From the IMG/VR virus record IMGVR_UViG_3300021354_000012, positions 1-41,949 of that record: DNA of 41,949 bases. One strand, 5' to 3'. The notes beneath the pieces were generated by a model. It did no database searches and was not told the DNA's origin. It was given only the letters and a program-made list of their open reading frames with translations. This document shows positions 8,055 to 15,244 of the stretch, piece by piece (position 1 is the first letter of the stretch; every line of letters starts with the position of its first letter). The stretch comes from a virus. Made by a program: the position numbers and the translations under genes.

Positions 8055-10496
8055 TCATATACGTTGGAGTTTGCCCTCTACGGGTGCTGGTCTACGGAAG
8101 GCAAAGGTATTAGCCCGACTAACGACAGACTCTCCATGACCCTGAATAAGGGCCAATACACCAATACGAGCAGAGTCAATATGGTCATCTTTTCCTAAAA
8201 ACTTGCCATTTTCATCGATAGCATAATTCCGAGCTTCATCCAGAAACTGCGTACATGCTTCATTGATCATAAATGTACCACGCTCCAAACCTAAACGTAT
8301 AACATTAATGCCATACGCTTTAAACATAGTAACCTTGCCCTGATCGTTTGCGGGGTTCATAACAGCACCAGAGATAACATTCAACCCGTAGTTATCTTCA
8401 AATACTTCCCGCACTGATTGTTCCGTCAACGTATATCGTCCAGCCTGTCCTGCATCATGGGGGAGCGCAATCGGAACCCCTTTGGATTCCCTGTCCATCA
8501 GGTAATGAACATATTCATCAGGAGTTGCGCCTTGTTCTACCGTCACTTGTCGATGGAGATAGATAATTTCTTCTACAGGATTCATAAAGAAAAATGAGAT
8601 CACCGTCGGATCGTTCTTAATCCCTAAGTCAAACGAAATGAGCCGCTCCATCTTGGGATCATTCTTCAAGTCAATATCGGTAGACTTGTAGATAGGCCAT
8701 GAAAGCATTGGGAAGACAACTCCCTTACCAACCATTGGGATACCGTTAATCCGGCATTCTCTTTCCCAAGGCATAAAGTCTCTGGAGAGTTGGTCCCGTT
8801 CTTTCTGAGAGAAGAACTCCTCCCCCCATTCGTTTACAAAAGGAATATCGCTCCATCCAACCCTGACATGGGTATAGCCTTCAATATTGTCCCAGAACTT
8901 TCTCACAAGTCCTGACATACCCTTCAGGGGAGTGAAGGAACACAGGACTTGTCCGTTTCTGGCGGCAGTACGTACCACCAACTCCGAGAAAGTCTCGTCC
9001 GGTGGTTGCTCGTCGAGGACGATGAGGTCAAGCTCGAATCCTTGGAGGTGCCGGACTTGTTGCGTGTAGTTGGAGAAGTAGAGTTTGGACTTACCACCTG
9101 AGGCGTGTTTAACCTCGATGGAAAGCACGTTTGCTCCGTCGGTTCGTATGCTTTTGTCATCGATGGCATCCCTTGGTATTGATCCTGTACCAAGTTTATA
9201 TCCTTGCTTGATATCATCACATCCCAAAAGCTTGTTTTGTAGTGTTTTTGCAACCTGTTCCCATGATTCACCTGCACACATGCAGATAATAGGCTGGTCC
9301 CAAACCTTACCTTTCCACCATTTTGGATATCTTCCAGTCAAATGGTAAGCAGCTTCAAAGGTAGATGCGACAGTGTTGTGATGAACAATTCCACAGCTAA
9401 TATAGTTTTCTGTTTCAGGAACAGTGAAATCATATACATCATGGATCCCAATAGGTTCGTATGCTACAATCTGATTACCACCAGTCGCAAAAGGAGATAG
9501 CAATGAAGGCAATTCAGTTTGACATTGACCAGCTACGAGATTTGATTGAAGTCCAACAGATGCAGCAACACAAAGTCGCTGTAATGCTTGGAGTTCACTG
9601 TTCAACAATTGAAAGGATTTGTCGGAAACTCGGTTTAAAAACTCAAAGAACTGGACCGAGAGGTGGCGAGTTACATCCAGAGTGGAAGGGAGGAAGAACG
9701 ATGATAAAAGGGTATTGGTATGTTTATTCCCCTGAACACCCAAACAGGACAAAAAAGAATCGTGTTTCAGAGCATCAACTTGTAGCTGAAAAAACCCTTG
9801 GACGTTATTTGTTGCCTTCAGAAGTCGTTCACCACATAAACGGGATACCGACAGACAACCGACCAGAAAACCTTGCAGTTTTTCAGACAAACGCAGACCA
9901 TTTACGTCATGAATTGACAGATCGCGTACCGAATTGGACTCCTGAAGGTTTGGCAGCGATTGAAGCAGGGATTCACAAAAGACGTATTCAGCTTTTGAGT
10001 TCAAAACGCGATGCCCAAGGGCGGCTTCTATCCAACGACCATCAGACATCCATAAACGAACACAAGGTTCTTTAGGCTTTTTAATGGGTTGAATGGCAGT
10101 TTTAATGACTGCTTTCTCTCCATCCCATGACCAAACCTCAAAGGACTCGCCGCGCTCATACATCTCACCATAAGTGATTTGTTTTCCATTAGGAAGATCA
10201 AGAACTGTTGCTGCCGTACAACATTTTCCTGTGCGGTTCCCAGCGATCATCCCCCGTCTTGCATGGGATTCACCTGTTTCAAAAAACTTGTTTTGATATG
10301 GGAAAGGCCTGAACCACTTCAACTGGTTGAACTGCATATCTTTTGCGATAGCAGTTCTGGTCTTTTGCATTAACTTGAGTTGATCAGGAGTCAGGTTCTT
10401 GATGGCAGATTTACCACCAGCCATCTTAACAAGGTGCTTTATGGCACGTTGCTTGTATATGGTTTGGATGTAATCGGATGCTTCACTCTTTGCCAT
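8055..10496 (-). CDS. Terminase large subunit interrupted by an intein
   Basis: 813 codons, of which 530 remain after removal of the intein at residues 92-374. The packaging ATPase has Walker A GNRTGK (86-91) joined after splicing to T375-V-A-S, and Walker B LIVLDE (491-496) followed by QPPDETF. The coupling motif CSFTPLKG is near 519-526. The C-terminal nuclease has acidic residues in FDLG (D623), HDAGQ (D681) and KDDHIDSAR (D770-D774). The ATG at 10496 overlaps the preceding gene by 14 bases. Without splicing the P-loop Lys-Thr pair is separated, so unspliced precursor should be unable to package DNA. Confidence 0.93.
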   Translation of the reverse strand: MAKSEASDYIQTIYKQRAIKHLVKMAGGKSAIKNLTPDQLKLMQKTRTAIAKDMQFNQLKWFRPFPYQNKFFETGESHARRGMIAGNRTGKCCTAATVLDLPNGKQITYGEMYERGESFEVWSWDGEKAVIKTAIQPIKKPKEPCVRLWMSDGRWIEAALGHRVLNSKAEYVFCESLLQSLPNLQESNSVRDLSIHDVNGLRLSEKLQGFLVGCLSVSRLCGERLLKATNNVQGFFQLQVDALKHDSFLSCLGVQGNKHTNTLLSSFFLPSTLDVTRHLSVQFFEFLNRVSDKSFQLLNSELQALQRLCVAASVGLQSNLVAGQCQTELPSLLSPFATGGNQIVAYEPIGIHDVYDFTVPETENYISCGIVHHNTVASTFEAAYHLTGRYPKWWKGKVWDQPIICMCAGESWEQVAKTLQNKLLGCDDIKQGYKLGTGSIPRDAIDDKSIRTDGANVLSIEVKHASGGKSKLYFSNYTQQVRHLQGFELDLIVLDEQPPDETFSELVVRTAARNGQVLCSFTPLKGMSGLVRKFWDNIEGYTHVRVGWSDIPFVNEWGEEFFSQKERDQLSRDFMPWERECRINGIPMVGKGVVFPMLSWPIYKSTDIDLKNDPKMERLISFDLGIKNDPTVISFFFMNPVEEIIYLHRQVTVEQGATPDEYVHYLMDRESKGVPIALPHDAGQAGRYTLTEQSVREVFEDNYGLNVISGAVMNPANDQGKVTMFKAYGINVIRLGLERGTFMINEACTQFLDEARNYAIDENGKFLGKDDHIDSARIGVLALIQGHGESVVSRANTFAFRRPAPVEGKLQRI
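9375..10223 (-). mobile_element. Intein in the TerL Walker A motif
   Basis: A 283-residue in-frame insertion between K91 and T375 of TerL. Block A begins at Cys92 (CCTAATVLDLPNG). Block B is around SDGRWIEAALGHRVL with His162, though the usual Thr of TxxH is Ala159. Block F is DVYDFTVPETENYI (353-366) and block G is SCGIVHHN (367-374), followed by Thr as the +1 nucleophile. This is a class 1 layout (Cys1, penultimate His, terminal Asn). No in-frame endonuclease motif is present; residues 141-332 are the antisense of the HNH gene at 9503-10075. The remaining coding of about 130 residues matches a mini-intein. Confidence 0.92.
9503..10075 (+). CDS. HNH homing endonuclease encoded antisense inside the TerL intein
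   Basis: 190 residues from an ATG preceded by AAAAGGAGAT with 6-base spacing. An upstream in-frame ATG at 9461 lacks this site, so 9503 is preferred. Residues 24-46 form a helix-turn-helix (VAVMLGVHCSTIERICRKLG). Residues 91-136 are an HNH_3 domain: SEHQLVAEKTLGRYL, then VVHHING (His110, His111, Asn113), then DNRPENL with Asn119, and a C-terminal HLRHEL. The whole gene lies opposite intein codons 141-332 of TerL. It probably cleaves inteinless terL alleles to drive homing; that function is inferred from family and location. Confidence 0.9.
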   Translation: MKAIQFDIDQLRDLIEVQQMQQHKVAVMLGVHCSTIERICRKLGLKTQRTGPRGGELHPEWKGGRTMIKGYWYVYSPEHPNRTKKNRVSEHQLVAEKTLGRYLLPSEVVHHINGIPTDNRPENLAVFQTNADHLRHELTDRVPNWTPEGLAAIEAGIHKRRIQLLSSKRDAQGRLLSNDHQTSINEHKVL

Positions 10497-10671
10497 ACAT
10501 GTCGCGGATATTCAGCAGTAACTTTGCTGCTGTGGACAGGTGGTATATCTCTTCAGGGTTAAGCTTTTGGTCCCCTTGAAGGTCTTTTTGCAACCATTCA
10601 AGGGTCTTTCTAGCACAAACCTCTGCTTGAGTAGGCAGGAATTCTTTGAACCTGTCCTTATATTCACTCAT
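10483..10671 (-). CDS. Small helical protein preceding TerL
   Basis: 62 residues from the ATG at 10671 (MSEYKDRFKEFLP); a TTG two codons upstream is less likely. That ATG forms an ATGA overlap with the stop of the upstream gene, and the gene ends 14 bases inside terL, so all three are coupled. Highly helical (TRKTLEWLQ-like and IYHLSTAAKLLLNIRD segments). Position makes it a candidate packaging accessory or unusually short small terminase, but no signature supports this. Confidence 0.65.
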   Translation of the reverse strand: MSEYKDRFKEFLPTQAEVCARKTLEWLQKDLQGDQKLNPEEIYHLSTAAKLLLNIRDMYGKE

Positions 10672-11306
10672 GCCCAAGGATCAGTGATGTTTTTCGCATC
10701 AATGCTGACAATATCCTTGTCAATCAAAGGCCAGATGCCTGAACCTTTCTCGCTAATACAGTATGTATGAAGTCCTCGACCCTTCTGAGTGAAAGTTCCA
10801 TCAGCACGGCGCAAGACACATTCAGCAGTACGTGGGTCAATCCATGTGTACTTCTCGGGCTGACTTTGACCGAACTTATTGATACGTGATCCAACAGCTT
10901 GTTGCTCCAATGGGCCAGTAATCTGATACGTTATCAACCCATTATCGTACTTGCGAAAGTCAATAGTGACCTTTTTATCAGACTGTGGGTCGAAAGGATG
11001 CGGCATATTGGTCGCACCAAAGAAATGAATCCTGTTCTCTTCAGGAGGAACATCTTTCTCTTTTCCTGGTGGTGGCTTAATATCATCAACAGGGATGAGT
11101 TCCTTCTTATCGACATAAGGGTTCTCATCTGTCATGAACCCTTTTGGGATATCTTTGTTTTCCAGCGCCGCTTTAGCTACAGCGTATTGTTCATCTTTTG
11201 CTTTGCCGATAAGGTCCAGTGCGATGCCTGTCTTATCGTAAACAAATTGAGCCAAATCTTTAGCTGTGGGAAGGTCTGCGCGTAATGCGCCAATATCATA
11301 TGCCAT
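10668..11306 (-). CDS. Packaging-region protein of unknown function
   Basis: 212 residues. The N-terminal 65 are helical. A Pro/Lys/Glu-rich linker (about 75-90) follows, then a beta-rich domain with TIDFRKYDNGLITYQITG and VLRRADGTFTQKG. No membrane segment. It ends in an ATGA overlap with the 62-residue gene just before terL. Not recognised; co-expression with the terminase suggests a virion or packaging role. Confidence 0.6.
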   Translation of the reverse strand: MAYDIGALRADLPTAKDLAQFVYDKTGIALDLIGKAKDEQYAVAKAALENKDIPKGFMTDENPYVDKKELIPVDDIKPPPGKEKDVPPEENRIHFFGATNMPHPFDPQSDKKVTIDFRKYDNGLITYQITGPLEQQAVGSRINKFGQSQPEKYTWIDPRTAECVLRRADGTFTQKGRGLHTYCISEKGSGIWPLIDKDIVSIDAKNITDPWA

Positions 11307-11319
11307 ACAAATACCTCAA

Positions 11320-11565
11320 TTAAACAATAGGAGATTCAGAAACTTCTTCAGGGATCACTTCAAGGACTTCGATAGCCACTTCTTCAGAGATGACTTCAAG
11401 TGGCGCTTCTTTTGAGTGATGGAACTCATCACCTTCTTGAAACACGTAGTCGCCAACAATAGGTTTGAAGTCGGCAACAAAAGAAAAAGGAAGGATCAAT
11501 CTTTCAGATCCTTCAATGGCAACAATCTGATCCGCGTCATTACGCTCAAAATATTGGATATTCAT
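11320..11565 (-). CDS. Small acidic protein, unknown
   Basis: 81 residues. The first 45 look like a small beta-barrel (AIEGSERLILPFSFVADFKP, GDYVFQEGDEF), and the rest is a Glu/Val-rich acidic tail with repeated EVxxEEV-type units. The start overlaps the stop of the upstream gene by 4 bases. No family recognised. A small SH3-like fold is possible from the pattern but unproven. Confidence 0.6.
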   Translation of the reverse strand: MNIQYFERNDADQIVAIEGSERLILPFSFVADFKPIVGDYVFQEGDEFHHSKEAPLEVISEEVAIEVLEVIPEEVSESPIV

Positions 11566-11822
11566 ACGTTCTTTTGCTTTGGTGGAAGAGTGAAATTATT
11601 GCCTTTTTTGCCACCAAATTTGTCAGAAACCTGACCCACTTGGATGTCATTGAAGTTAGGCGCAGAAAGATTCTTTTGCTTAAATGCATCACGGACTTGT
11701 TTGGCAAGAGATTCACGCTTATCACGCTTATCATCCAATTGGTCTAGCTTATCGTTAATGCCTTTGGTCAAGCCCTTTTGCATCTGTGAGCCACCAGAAA
11801 TGATTCTTCCAAAACCGCTCAT
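11562..11822 (-). CDS. Small basic protein, unknown
   Basis: 86 residues from the ATG at 11822 (MSGFGRIISGG), which has a strong GGAGG seven bases upstream; a longer TTG start is unnecessary. A Lys/Asp/Arg-rich helix spans about residues 20-50 (DKLDQLDDKRDKRESLAKQV) and the C-terminus is basic (KFGGKKGNNF). Coupled to the following gene by a 4-base overlap. Unknown role in the packaging/assembly cluster. Confidence 0.6.
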   Translation of the reverse strand: MSGFGRIISGGSQMQKGLTKGINDKLDQLDDKRDKRESLAKQVRDAFKQKNLSAPNFNDIQVGQVSDKFGGKKGNNFTLPPKQKNV

Positions 11823-11823
11823 A

Positions 11824-12195
11824 TCAACCTCCAAACTTCAGGTTGTTTTTGGCAATGTAGCCAAGGTTAGATGCAGCATACTTCTTGGGCGGCTGAGACA
11901 ACTTCACTGGGCCAACATTAGTACACCCTGTACGGCATCCATCTGGGTGTGGCTTAGGAATAGGCATACCAGAAGCACTAGGAGCGCCTTGTGCGCCTTT
12001 AGGCTGCGACAGATTGATCTTGTCAGAGCGTTGGTTTGTAGCACCCGTAGTACCCATACGACCGCCATTATCATCAGGAATCATCTTCGATTGATTACCA
12101 TATCGATTTGGTGCTTGAGCATACAAAGCAGGATGCTCAATAACTTTGTTCCTGATGCCCTTGTTCAGGACAGTAAGTTGTTTCTTATCATTCAT
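11824..12195 (-). CDS. Low-complexity Pro/Gly/Asn-rich protein
   Basis: 123 residues, mostly Pro, Gly, Ala, Asn, Gln and Lys, with little predicted fold. Two cysteines lie close together in DGCRTGCTNVG (about residues 85-95). The ATG overlaps the stop of the 50-codon gene upstream, and the stop is one base before the next ATG. No homology recognised. Confidence 0.55.
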   Translation of the reverse strand: MNDKKQLTVLNKGIRNKVIEHPALYAQAPNRYGNQSKMIPDDNGGRMGTTGATNQRSDKINLSQPKGAQGAPSASGMPIPKPHPDGCRTGCTNVGPVKLSQPPKKYAASNLGYIAKNNLKFGG

Positions 12196-12344
12196 TTGGA
12201 ACCCTTTCGTTTAGCACGGTTAGATTTGATGTGGGCAGCAATCTCTTGCGTAGGATCATTATCCTTTGCTTCCATAGGAGAAAACTTCTTTGGGGATTTG
12301 AACTGCTTTTGAGTGGCAGCTTTGGTTTTACCAGATATAGCCAT
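12192..12344 (-). CDS. 50-residue basic protein
   Basis: Found by reading the gap between two larger genes. It begins MAISGKTKAATQ and ends NRAKRKGSK, with 12 Lys/Arg in 50 residues. The start is 2 bases after the previous stop and the end is an ATGA overlap with the next gene, so it fits the operon pattern exactly. A very basic small protein in this place could bind DNA or RNA, but there is no signature. Confidence 0.65.
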   Translation of the reverse strand: MAISGKTKAATQKQFKSPKKFSPMEAKDNDPTQEIAAHIKSNRAKRKGSK

Positions 12345-12346
12345 AG

Positions 12347-12676
12347 TTACGCTTTCTTCAACGAAAGTAGGAAATCTTCCATAGCCTCTTCTACCGTAGC
12401 CTCTTCCCGGCTAGTAACATTCTGAACAAACTCAGCAGTGATAATCGGTGCGCGTGAAGATTCATAAGATGCGAGTTTATCAGCAATCTTGGCCCTCTCC
12501 TTAATATCCAAATCACTCTCAGGCTGAATCGCCTCAATCAACACTTCCATAGCCGTTGTCAATTGAGGCAGTCCAGCAGCAATACGCTTCTCATTCAAAC
12601 TGTTGAACAAAGCACCATACTCGGTAACCTTGTTCACAACAGAGGGCTTCTTCTTAATATTTACTACTTCTGCCAT
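12347..12676 (-). CDS. Candidate small terminase / packaging accessory
   Basis: 109 residues, helical. The centre (DIKERAKIADKLASYESSR, about residues 57-75) resembles the helix of small terminases and related packaging proteins that precedes a portal/TerL cluster, and the tail is acidic (SREEATVEEAMEDFL). Its start overlaps the end of the upstream gene. The small-terminase idea is inference from pattern and location only. Confidence 0.5.
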   Translation of the reverse strand: MAEVVNIKKKPSVVNKVTEYGALFNSLNEKRIAAGLPQLTTAMEVLIEAIQPESDLDIKERAKIADKLASYESSRAPIITAEFVQNVTSREEATVEEAMEDFLLSLKKA

Positions 12677-13181
12677 TGAGTTCTTTCATTGCTTCTTCAG
12701 TACGAATCCACGCATAACTACCGTGAACAATAAATCCACGCTTCCTGTGTATCCTCATAAACCCTTCATGGTCCCCTCGGATACTCGTTGAACACACCAC
12801 AGGAATCTTACACATGTCTGCCCATAATATGTGCTGATCAATCATGTCGTTAAGTAGCTTATATCTCGTCCTCACCGACAATGTCAAGTCAACATGGTGG
12901 AACCTAGCATTCGATATCTCTTCCCTCGAATACGTCGTATATCCACCTCTATCGTACCAACAGTAACCAAGAATCGAATAAGGATCTTCCTTCGCAACCG
13001 CGATGAATTCCTTGTACTTGTCAAACAACTGATTCGTACAACTCACCGTCACATGATGCCGGAACACTTCAGGATCTGTTCTCACAATCATCCCGTCTTC
13101 CTGACTCAAGTACTCCTTGCCCATCTCAACAATGTAATCAACATCCCTCAATGGATGCGCCAGTTCCCAACGGTACTCCAT
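12654..13181 (-). CDS. GNAT-like protein
   Basis: 175 residues from the ATG at 13181 (MEYRWELAHPL) preceded by TTGGAGA. The pattern resembles phage GNAT-fold proteins found near terminase genes: a central SILGYCWYDRGGY strand pair, then HHVDLTLSVRTRYKLLNDMIDQHI-type helix and a C-terminal HEGFMRIHRKRGFIVHGSYA. That last stretch matches the usual ending where a repeated contact rank and neighbour name are compared. Acyltransferase activity is not shown; it may have a structural role. Confidence 0.45.
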   Translation of the reverse strand: MEYRWELAHPLRDVDYIVEMGKEYLSQEDGMIVRTDPEVFRHHVTVSCTNQLFDKYKEFIAVAKEDPYSILGYCWYDRGGYTTYSREEISNARFHHVDLTLSVRTRYKLLNDMIDQHILWADMCKIPVVCSTSIRGDHEGFMRIHRKRGFIVHGSYAWIRTEEAMKELNGRSSKY

Positions 13182-13236
13182 ACATGTCTCCAAACAATAT
13201 CCGCATTCTAGCTAGAAAAGTTTTAAAGCAAAATTT

Positions 13237-13722
13237 TTATACAGGGACCTTGTTTATAAGTTTTTCATATGCATTCTCATACTCAACCATTGCTTGCTTT
13301 AAATGCTTGTTTTCTGCTATCAGCTTATTATTTGCCCTTATCAGCGTGGAGTTAGCTTCTTGCAAGCTGGAAATTTTTTGCTCTAGTTCTTTAGCAGCTT
13401 CAGCTATTTGCTTTTCCATGAGAATACGCCAAGAATTTTTTTCATCCATGAGTTCCTTGACTTTCTTTTTCATGGCGACCTTCCCATACATTTTTGTGTA
13501 TTCACTTACCACTTTTTCGTTTGGGTGATTTTGGTGATGCTCATGGTGACATTTAAAGCACAGCGTAATACCGTTATCAATGTGTAACTTTAATTCTGGA
13601 TCCTGTGATTTAGATTTGATGTGATGTGCCTCTAAGTTTTCTAACGAGCCACATTTGGTACATGACCCATCACGCAACCGTACAGCCTTACTCCATTCCG
13701 ATAGCGTCCTGACGACATTCAT
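13237..13722 (-). CDS. HNH endonuclease with coiled-coil tail
   Basis: 161 residues. Zinc-ribbon HNH: Cys21-x-x-Cys24, His33-His34 (EAHHIKSKS), Asn50 and Cys55-x-x-Cys58 followed by HHEHHQNH. Residues about 80-155 form a long coiled coil. HNH proteins at the start of packaging operons commonly assist terminase, so this may be a packaging nuclease rather than a selfish one. It is the first gene of the late minus-strand operon; the ATG overlaps the region of a DnaA box (13726-13734). Confidence 0.8.
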   Translation of the reverse strand: MNVVRTLSEWSKAVRLRDGSCTKCGSLENLEAHHIKSKSQDPELKLHIDNGITLCFKCHHEHHQNHPNEKVVSEYTKMYGKVAMKKKVKELMDEKNSWRILMEKQIAEAAKELEQKISSLQEANSTLIRANNKLIAENKHLKQAMVEYENAYEKLINKVPV

Positions 13723-13725
13723 AAG

Positions 13726-13734
13726 TTATCCACA
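13726..13734 (+). promoter_or_regulatory. Perfect DnaA box
   Basis: TTATCCACA matches the bacterial DnaA consensus TTATNCACA exactly. It lies immediately upstream of the HNH gene and at the edge of the 0.9-kb non-coding region. I found no second perfect copy nearby. It may mark an origin or DnaA-dependent control, or be chance. Confidence 0.4.
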
Positions 13735-14626
13735 GTATATGGTTTTTGTGTTTTGTATTATGCCGTTTAAATCGATACTTTGGTAAGAAAAAAGCAATAT
13801 TTTGTTTTGCGTTTCCTTATAAATCAAAGACTTACGTCACTGCCTATTTTTTAAGCAATAGCACTTTTACAAGCAAAAAGAAGAAAACCCAGTCCCTTTC
13901 TCTCATATAAGTAAATAAGAACATGAAGCCACTATGTTTTTATTTGGAAAGTTTTTAAAAGAATTTCGACTCTGGGGGAGTGGCCCCCCTCCTTTTACTC
14001 CAATTCCTGGCCTACCCCCTGCCCGCTTTGCCCGCTGAAATAACCTTAGGGGGGGGTCTGTAGCTATAGGAATAGCTTAAGGGGGACAGTGATACGTGAT
14101 TTGGTATGGTGGGATATAGATTTGCGTATCGCAGGGGGGCAATCACTTTTATGATGTTGGAATGAACTGGGCTAGAGATGCACGAGCTAGAGAGTCAGCT
14201 AAGGGTTTACTATTACCCTATAACTAAGTCACATACATGCTTTAGGTTTCTTTTCTTTTCTTTTCGAAAAACCCTGTATCTACTAGCTGCGCCATGCATT
14301 CATCCAACTAACACGGTTTCTAGCTCAAGCCGTGCACATTGCCGCCACGTAAACCTATCAGCCTATACATTACCCTTCATGAGTGTGTTCTAAGCTTGTA
14401 AGAGGCTTTACGTCGCATGGTCTCCTGGGATCATGAGTTTTTCTCATGCGCAACCTTGAATCAATCAAAAAATAGTCAATTCACTGTACACATACACAGC
14501 ATAGGGTTTCCCCTAGTACCATATAAATCAACTACTTACGTGTAGTCGGCACGGTTCTCTTATGCTTATAGGGTAAGAGACAAGTTTTTTTGTCTCTACT
14601 TAGACCAATCAATACAGGAATCAATT
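13735..14626. other. Large non-coding region between divergent operons, possible origin or control region
   Basis: About 890 bases without a convincing gene. Contents: an AT-rich left part with a possible minus-strand promoter (TTACCA, 18 bases, CATAAT, reading toward the HNH gene); G-runs of 5 to 8 at 13974, 14049, 14081 and about 14134; hairpins AGCTAT/ATAGCT (14062-14077) and CATGAG/CTCATG (14432-14448); four TTTTC units near 14246-14266; and three small stem-loops at 14531-14597 just before the plus-strand cassette. The two transcription units diverge from here, so it must hold promoters. Confidence 0.5.
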
Positions 14627-14731
14627 ATGTCTAACTCTTACTTTCACCACGTCGCCAATTGCATTGTGATAGGTGCCACTCCGCTTACCTATGTTGCCTT
14701 CATTCGCTTGGTAAACAAGCTAGGGGCTTAA
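14627..14731 (+). CDS. 34-residue membrane peptide
   Basis: First gene of the plus-strand cassette, too short for most gene callers. It begins MSNSYFHHVANCIVIG and contains one hydrophobic stretch (about residues 12-28), consistent with a single membrane span. AGGAA lies 6 bases before the ATG, and the stop is 2 bases before the next ATG. Function unknown. Confidence 0.55.
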   Translation: MSNSYFHHVANCIVIGATPLTYVAFIRLVNKLGA

Positions 14732-14733
14732 AA

Positions 14734-14940
14734 ATGATGTACACAGCAAAAGTTACAGCAGTCACATGCAATGCTTTTGGTCAAGGTAAGACGGACCATG
14801 CTGCATTGTCTGACGCTATCAGCAAAATCCCCGGCCAATGGCAAACACCATGCACCATAAGGATTTACCAGCAATATGCAAATAAAGAAGTCTTTCTATA
14901 TTCCGGAACATTGACCCAATACTTGGAGAATACAAAATGA
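14734..14940 (+). CDS. Small protein, unknown
   Basis: 68 residues starting MMYTAKVTAVTCNAFG; a longer upstream start overlaps the previous gene and is not preferred. The pattern of beta strand, TDHAALSDAIS helix, strand (TIRIYQQYANKEVFLYSG) and short tail suggests a small alpha/beta fold. It ends in an ATGA overlap with the next gene. Not recognised. Confidence 0.6.
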   Translation: MMYTAKVTAVTCNAFGQGKTDHAALSDAISKIPGQWQTPCTIRIYQQYANKEVFLYSGTLTQYLENTK

Positions 14941-15242
14941 TCACTCGCAAAATTGGATTGAATCGGGGAATACCTAGATTATGGCTTGAAGGTGCAATAC
15001 TATCTACTAACGGTTTCCAAAATGGTGACCATTTCAGTATTACAAACAAAAAAGATTCAATAGTGGGATATGCATTGACTATTGTCTGGAATTCTGATGG
15101 AGATAGAAAAATAGCGGGTAAGCCAGACCGCCCAATCATCGATATAAATGGCTCATCCATTTTATGGGGCTTTCAGCATGGTGACATTGTCAATGTGTCA
15201 GCATCCAAGGGTTTAATTGTTATTACTAAATTAGGTGAATGA
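14937..15242 (+). CDS. Protein with two AbrB/SymE-like half repeats
   Basis: 101 residues. The N-terminal half has IPRLWLEGAILSTNGFQNGD and the C-terminal half has IIDINGSSILWGFQHGDIV, so the phrase L-x(2,4)-GF-x-x-GD occurs twice (about residues 20-33 and 76-86). This resembles SymE/SpoVT-AbrB-type swapped-hairpin DNA-binding folds and a group of phage proteins of this shape. DNA binding is inferred from the fold resemblance only. Overlaps both neighbours by 4 bases. Confidence 0.55.
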   Translation: MITRKIGLNRGIPRLWLEGAILSTNGFQNGDHFSITNKKDSIVGYALTIVWNSDGDRKIAGKPDRPIIDINGSSILWGFQHGDIVNVSASKGLIVITKLGE

Positions 15243-15244
15243 AT

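Noticed and set aside
9461-9502. Longer HNH start at 9461
   Set aside because: The ATG at 9503 has a strong, well spaced Shine-Dalgarno and starts at the helix-turn-helix; the 14 extra residues lack any site and run into intein block F.
12654-13193. TTG start at 13193 for the GNAT-like gene
   Set aside because: The ATG at 13181 has GGAGA correctly placed; the TTG would place that site inside the coding sequence.
14046-14140. G-quadruplex in the non-coding region
   Set aside because: G-runs of 8, 5, 3 and 6 exist but are separated by loops of 20-30 bases, too long for a confident call.
14178-14393. 71-codon plus-strand ORF in the non-coding region
   Set aside because: No ribosome-binding site, odd composition (Phe/Ser/Cys/His rich), interrupted by pyrimidine repeats; does not look like protein.
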